This document shows positions 6,417 through 9,203 of a stretch of DNA of 9,203 nt, one piece after another. The stretch covers positions 1 to 9,203 of the forward strand of contig JAAZLY010000089.1 of NCBI GenBank assembly GCA_012799115.1, in the 5' to 3' direction. Position numbers and translations under genes: made by a program. The stretch is from Bacillota bacterium. Its GTDB lineage: Bacteria; Bacillota; Limnochordia; Darwinibacteriales; Darwinibacteriaceae. Position 1 is the first letter of the stretch, and every line of letters starts with the position of its first letter. Below the pieces are notes generated by a model that searched no databases, had not been told where the DNA came from, and worked only from the letters and a program-made list of their open reading frames with translations.

Positions 6417-7301
6417 CTAACGATTGTAGACCGATTTTTTGGTTGATGTGTAGATTTGGAATGCTCCAACGATGGCCACTAGAATAAATAGAACGACCGA
6501 TTGGGCTGCCGCTTGCCCTTCCTGCATACGCCCAAATCCATCTCGATATATCTTGTAGATCAAGAACTCTGTCGTGCGGTTCGGTCCGCCTTGCGTTACT
6601 ACATCAATGAGACCAAAGGATTGGAAGAACGCGTAGACCGTGTTGACGAAGATCAAGAAGGCCGTTGTAGGGCTCAGCATCGGGAAGGTGACGACCCAAA
6701 AGACCTGCCATGAAGTGGCACCGTCAATGGATGCCGCCTCTTTCAACTCATGGGGCACATTTTGCAGGCCTGCCACAAAAAAGCAGATATTGTAACCAAG
6801 CATCACCCAGACCGAAGCAACGGTAACCAAGATAAAGGCTGCCACAGTGTCCGTGAAGTAGTTGATTCGATATCCAGTCAGGTCAGCAATGGCGTGGGTC
6901 AAAATACCGATGGAAGGGTCAAAGATAAGCGACCACATCACGCCGGCAATGATAGGGGACATGGCATATGTCCAAATGAAGGCGATTTGATAAAAAGCTG
7001 CCCCCCGGATTTTTTGCGTGGTGAGTAGGGCAACAACTAGAGAGATAGTGAGCCCGACACCGATGACCAAGACGGAAAAGATCAGGGTGTTCTGGAAACT
7101 CGATAGGTACTCGGGTGACTGAAACATCTCCAGGTAGTTTCGCAGGCCCACGTACCGCAGTTGGCGTCCAAAGGGCGACACCCGGTAAAATGACTGATAA
7201 ACCGCCTGCCCAAAGGGAATGATCAGAAAAGCTATAATGACTGTGAGTGATGGAAGAACTAACCCATAGGGGAGAATGCGGTGATTAGGAAATCTGTCCA
7301 A
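6417..7301 (-). CDS. ugpA: Glycerol-3-phosphate-type ABC transporter permease (UgpA-like)
   Basis: A 294-residue permease of the MalF/UgpA class, the partner of UgpE in the membrane channel. About six hydrophobic helices are visible, beginning at 11-35, and the EAA loop reads ELKEAASIDGA (185-195). The C-terminal part, with VNTVYAFFQSFG (219-230), QGGPNRTTEFLIYKIYRDGF (237-256) and AAQSVVL (265-271), closely resembles E. coli UgpA as recalled. The start is TTG at 7301, chosen because AGGAGG (7308-7313) lies 6 bases before it. The preceding gene ends 83 bases upstream and a strong hairpin occupies part of that gap. No ATPase gene (UgpC/MsmX type) follows, so the complex presumably borrows one encoded elsewhere. 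Confidence 0.88.
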   Translation of the reverse strand: MDRFPNHRILPYGLVLPSLTVIIAFLIIPFGQAVYQSFYRVSPFGRQLRYVGLRNYLEMFQSPEYLSSFQNTLIFSVLVIGVGLTISLVVALLTTQKIRGAAFYQIAFIWTYAMSPIIAGVMWSLIFDPSIGILTHAIADLTGYRINYFTDTVAAFILVTVASVWVMLGYNICFFVAGLQNVPHELKEAASIDGATSWQVFWVVTFPMLSPTTAFLIFVNTVYAFFQSFGLIDVVTQGGPNRTTEFLIYKIYRDGFGRMQEGQAAAQSVVLFILVAIVGAFQIYTSTKKSVYNR

Positions 7302-7307
7302 GAAAAT

Positions 7308-7313
7308 CCTCCT
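7308..7313 (-). promoter_or_regulatory. Ribosome binding site selecting the TTG start of ugpA
   Basis: A full AGGAGG on the minus strand lies 6 bases from TTG 7301. It is the strongest start signal near the N-terminus and decides for the rare codon, since no ATG or GTG has comparable placement. Confidence 0.75.
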
Positions 7314-7331
7314 GACCTAGTAGACATAGTA

Positions 7332-7360
7332 GATCACCGGAGGACAGGCCTCCGGTGATC
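7332..7360 (-). other. Intercistronic RNA hairpin between ugpB and ugpA
   Basis: GATCACCGGAGG (7332-7343) and CCTCCGGTGATC (7349-7360) form a perfect 12-bp stem around a 5-base loop. It starts 24 bases after the ugpB stop. On the transcribed (minus) strand it is followed by TACTATG, not by a U-tract, so it is not a classic terminator. By analogy with hairpins after malE-type genes, it probably protects the upstream mRNA from 3' decay or partly limits read-through, giving more binding protein than permease. That role is inference. Confidence 0.7.
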
Positions 7361-7384
7361 GAATAACCTGAAAGTGATCCAGAC

Positions 7385-8704
7385 TTAGTCTAGGAACTCA
7401 TTGTAATCAGCAAGCAATTGGTTGATCTGTCTGGCCGAATACTCTAGAGCTGCTCTTTGATCATCGCCTCGGGCGATTCTCTCAAGAGCGTCGCGTACCC
7501 ATTCACGAGCTTGGGCAAAGGGTCCTAAGCGCATGCCGGCGGCGGCATTGCCTTCACTCTTGCCAGATAGAATCTGCAAGAAGGCGGTGAGGTGGTTGGG
7601 GCTTTCAGCGAACCAACCTTCGTTCATCAAGGCTTGCATACCAGCATTCGTTGCAGGGAAGTACCCAGTATTCTTGTGCCAATAGGTACCGATGTCAGGA
7701 TCGGAGAGGAACTTGAAGAACTCAAAGATCACGGCCAGTTCCTCGTCTGTCACTCGATTGGAAACATATAAGCTGTTGCCACCGATGAGTACATTACCCC
7801 TTGGGTATTCGTCGCTTAGGCGAGGCAAGAAAGTGGTTCGCACTTCAAAGTTGTCGCCGACGGTATTGAGTACACCGTCCAAGGACGAGGTGGATTGCAT
7901 CAAGAAGGTAATCTCTCCGCTGTTAAAGGCTCCATTGGCGTTATACTCTGCACCACCATAGATCCACACATTGTCAGCAGCCATCTTACCCCAGATAGCC
8001 ATCAGTTCGTCTGTAAACTTGCTAGGCCAAGATACTTCTGTTGGGTAACCTTCACGGCCATTACCCATATTGGCGAATTCTTGATCGTGCATGGCCAACT
8101 GGGTTTCAAACATCCAATCGGGCCACCCGGTACTCATGGCATGGGTGACAACACCGGCTTCAATTAACTTGATTCCCATGTCATACATCTCTTGCCAGGT
8201 TGTAGGCGGCTTATCTGGGTCGAGCCCAGCTTGGCGCATATGATCAGCATTGTAATACAACATAGCGGAGGATGAGGCAAAGGGCCAGGACCAGAGGTTG
8301 CCGTCTTTGGAGTAGTAGCGGACGATTGGAGCTACGTACTGTCCGAAATCCCATTCTTCACCGAGACGCTCAGGGATCTGATAGGCGGGAATAATCATGC
8401 CGCTATCGTGCATCGCCTGGGTTCCTACCTCATAGACCTGAACAATTCCAGGCTCTTGGTTAACTGGGTAGGCTGCCATGAAACGGGTCAATCCCTCTTC
8501 GTAGGTTCCGATTAGGACTGGCGAAATCTGCTGAGCAGGGTTAATGGCATTGAATTGTTCGACTACACTGTTCAGAACGGTAAGTCTTGATCCAGTCATG
8601 CTGTGCCAGAACTCTACTGTTGTTGTCTGGGCAAGGGCCAAACTCGGAATACAGAGAGCTACTAACACAATGGTGATGATGAAACTTCGTTTCGTGCGAG
8701 ACAT
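7385..8704 (-). CDS. ugpB: Extracellular solute-binding protein of a glycerol-3-phosphate-type ABC importer (UgpB-like)
   Basis: A 439-residue binding protein, about the length of E. coli UgpB, that would capture glycerol 3-phosphate or a glycerophosphodiester outside the membrane and deliver it to UgpA/UgpE. Residues 1-25 are a Sec signal (basic start, hydrophobic core, ALA before Q26). C18 sits in the hydrophobic core as VALC with Leu before it, so there is no acceptable lipobox. Mature segments match UgpB as recalled: EFWHSMTG (31-38), YEEGL (68-72), IVQVYEVGT (87-95), PFASSSAMLYYN (141-152), STGWPDW (191-197), GGNSLYV (308-314), WHKNTGYFPAT (342-352) and MRLGPFAQAR (391-400). The ATG at 8704 has GGAGG (8712-8716) 7 bases before it. 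It leads the ugpBAE operon. A generic sugar-binding protein is the alternative; the density of UgpB-like segments makes that less likely. Confidence 0.88.
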   Translation of the reverse strand: MSRTKRSFIITIVLVALCIPSLALAQTTTVEFWHSMTGSRLTVLNSVVEQFNAINPAQQISPVLIGTYEEGLTRFMAAYPVNQEPGIVQVYEVGTQAMHDSGMIIPAYQIPERLGEEWDFGQYVAPIVRYYSKDGNLWSWPFASSSAMLYYNADHMRQAGLDPDKPPTTWQEMYDMGIKLIEAGVVTHAMSTGWPDWMFETQLAMHDQEFANMGNGREGYPTEVSWPSKFTDELMAIWGKMAADNVWIYGGAEYNANGAFNSGEITFLMQSTSSLDGVLNTVGDNFEVRTTFLPRLSDEYPRGNVLIGGNSLYVSNRVTDEELAVIFEFFKFLSDPDIGTYWHKNTGYFPATNAGMQALMNEGWFAESPNHLTAFLQILSGKSEGNAAAGMRLGPFAQAREWVRDALERIARGDDQRAALEYSARQINQLLADYNEFLD

Positions 8705-8716
8705 GCAAGCACCTCC

Positions 8717-8802
8717 ACATTATTTTGTTAATGTATTCGGCGACTATTTTAAGTCTCCCTTCTTATTTGTTAGTAAGTTATTTATTTCACATAGATTTGT
8801 TA
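8717..8802 (-). promoter_or_regulatory. Repeat-bearing control region upstream of ugpB
   Basis: This AT-rich gap holds three same-direction copies of TTTGTTA on the plus strand (8724-8730, 8766-8772, 8796-8802), spaced 42 and 30 bases, close to four and three helical turns. The copy next to the gene lies inside an inverted repeat ACATTA-N6-TAATGT (8717-8734) that abuts the ribosome site. A weak minus-strand promoter, TTACTA then TAAAAT with a 19-base spacer, can be drawn across the middle copy, but I am not confident of it. The arrangement suggests a repressor or activator region for the importer. Confidence 0.4.
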
Positions 8803-8823
8803 AGGCATGACATGGCAAAAAGG

Positions 8824-8858
8824 AGAAAAAAAGCCCCATTCCGAGGAATGGGGCTTTT
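8824..8858 (-). terminator. Strong rho-independent terminator of the cold shock gene
   Basis: AAAAGCCCCATTC (8829-8841) pairs perfectly with GAATGGGGCTTTT (8846-8858) around a CGAG loop. On the minus strand the GC-rich core is followed by seven or more T residues. The plus-strand side also has TTTT, so it can act in both directions and insulates ugpB from csp transcription. Confidence 0.92.
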
Positions 8859-8892
8859 ATCTCCGTGGTGTTCTGTCAGTAACGAGTTGGAT

Positions 8893-9090
8893 TTAGAGAC
8901 GAACTACGTTAGCAGCTTGTGGGCCGCGGTCGCCGTCTACGATATCAAAGCTGACTTCTTCGCCTTCGTTAAGGGATTTGAAGCCGGTGCCTTGGATAGC
9001 GGAGAAGTGTACAAACACGTCGTCGCCGTCTTCGCGCTCAATAAATCCGAAACCTTTTTCTGCGTTGAACCATTTTACTCTACCAGTCAT
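8893..9090 (-). CDS. Cold shock protein (CspA family)
   Basis: A 65-residue single-domain protein with the five-strand OB-fold that binds single-stranded RNA and DNA and acts as an RNA chaperone. RNP1 is KGFGFI (12-17) and RNP2 is VFVHF (25-29), with the aromatic residues W7, F14, F16, F26, H28 and F29 in place and the usual ending GPQAANVV. Length is normal for bacterial Csp. The ATG at 9090 is preceded by a full AGGAGG (9098-9103) at 7 bases. The leader visible on the minus strand is at least 113 bases before the window ends; no clear promoter was found in it. It is monocistronic, with a very strong terminator 35 bases after the stop. Confidence 0.97.
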   Translation of the reverse strand: MTGRVKWFNAEKGFGFIEREDGDDVFVHFSAIQGTGFKSLNEGEEVSFDIVDGDRGPQAANVVRL

Positions 9091-9136
9091 TCAATGGCCT
9101 CCTAAAGATGTTTTCTAGTCAAAGCCTAAACTACGC

Positions 9137-9153
9137 AAACCTTGAAAACCTTG
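9137..9153 (-). repeat. Tandem octamer in the csp leader
   Basis: AAACCTTG occurs at 9137-9144 and again at 9146-9153, nine bases apart. It lies 47-63 bases upstream of the csp start codon, either in the 5' leader or in the promoter region. It may be a control element, or chance. Confidence 0.3.
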
Positions 9154-9203
9154 TGCTCACTCTGAGGTAGAACTCGAGGCCATACGTGTTCGCTTCATTT
9201 AAA

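Noticed and set aside
7332..7360. Terminator between ugpB and ugpA
   Set aside because: There is no U-tract on the transcribed strand and the downstream gene has its own strong ribosome site in the same operon.
8651..8704. Lipoprotein signal at C18 of the binding protein
   Set aside because: Leu precedes the cysteine, where Gly, Ala or Ser is needed, and a good ALA site follows.
8725..9105. A 126-codon plus-strand frame antisense to the cold shock gene
   Set aside because: It runs through the csp terminator and opposite a clear Csp; the protein has no recognisable features and no ribosome site. It is a shadow.
1..9203. CRISPR arrays, insertion sequences, tRNA genes, toxin-antitoxin or defence modules
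   Set aside because: No regularly spaced long repeats, transposase motifs, cloverleaf-like sequences or such proteins were seen; every large frame belongs to a familiar metabolic, transport or housekeeping family.

Overview
The window looks like ordinary chromosomal DNA from an anaerobic or facultatively anaerobic bacterium, most likely Bacillota-like. The grounds are strong AGGAGG-type Shine-Dalgarno sites before almost every gene, frequent GTG and TTG starts, a DegV-family protein, a small Csp, compact rho-independent terminators, and a tyrosine phenol-lyase whose N-terminus recalls clostridial/Symbiobacterium relatives. The solute-binding protein has a signal peptidase I type signal and no lipobox cysteine, which is unusual for a single-membrane Bacillota and leaves a diderm or deep-branching lineage open. 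No database search was possible, so the taxonomy is inference.

Layout. (1) 74-2774, plus strand: a three-gene operon for a secreted TlpA/ResA-like thioredoxin, a CcdA-type membrane thiol-electron transporter (1-nt overlap), and a GlpA-like FAD oxidoreductase with a C-terminal BFD-type [2Fe-2S] motif. (2) 2780-2809: a hairpin between convergent units. (3) 5183-2829, minus strand: a DegV/FakB-like fatty-acid-binding protein, then tyrosine phenol-lyase with its own promoter and a small palindrome between -35 and -10. (4) 5323-5496, plus strand: a 57-codon gene not recognised as any family, with a good promoter, a ribosome site and a shared bidirectional terminator. (5) 8704-5572, minus strand: a ugpB-ugpA-ugpE-like glycerol-3-phosphate ABC importer without an ATPase gene, with a strong hairpin between ugpB and ugpA and several TTTGTTA repeats upstream. 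(6) 9090-8893, minus strand: a cold shock protein with a very strong terminator.

How the genes may work together. Ugp-like import of glycerol 3-phosphate (or a glycerophosphodiester) and a GlpA-like flavoprotein in the same 9 kb suggest glycerol-3-phosphate uptake and oxidation, though they lie in separate, opposing operons. CcdA would pass reducing equivalents from cytosolic thioredoxin to the extracytoplasmic TlpA. Tyrosine phenol-lyase splits tyrosine to phenol, pyruvate and ammonia. DegV would present fatty acids to a kinase encoded elsewhere. I see no phage, transposon, CRISPR, toxin-antitoxin or defence module, no tRNA or rRNA gene, and no stretch over 300 bases without a gene. The points most worth a second look are the small unannotated gene, the paired and phased repeats before ugpB and tpl, the intercistronic hairpin, and the orphan GlpA-like protein.
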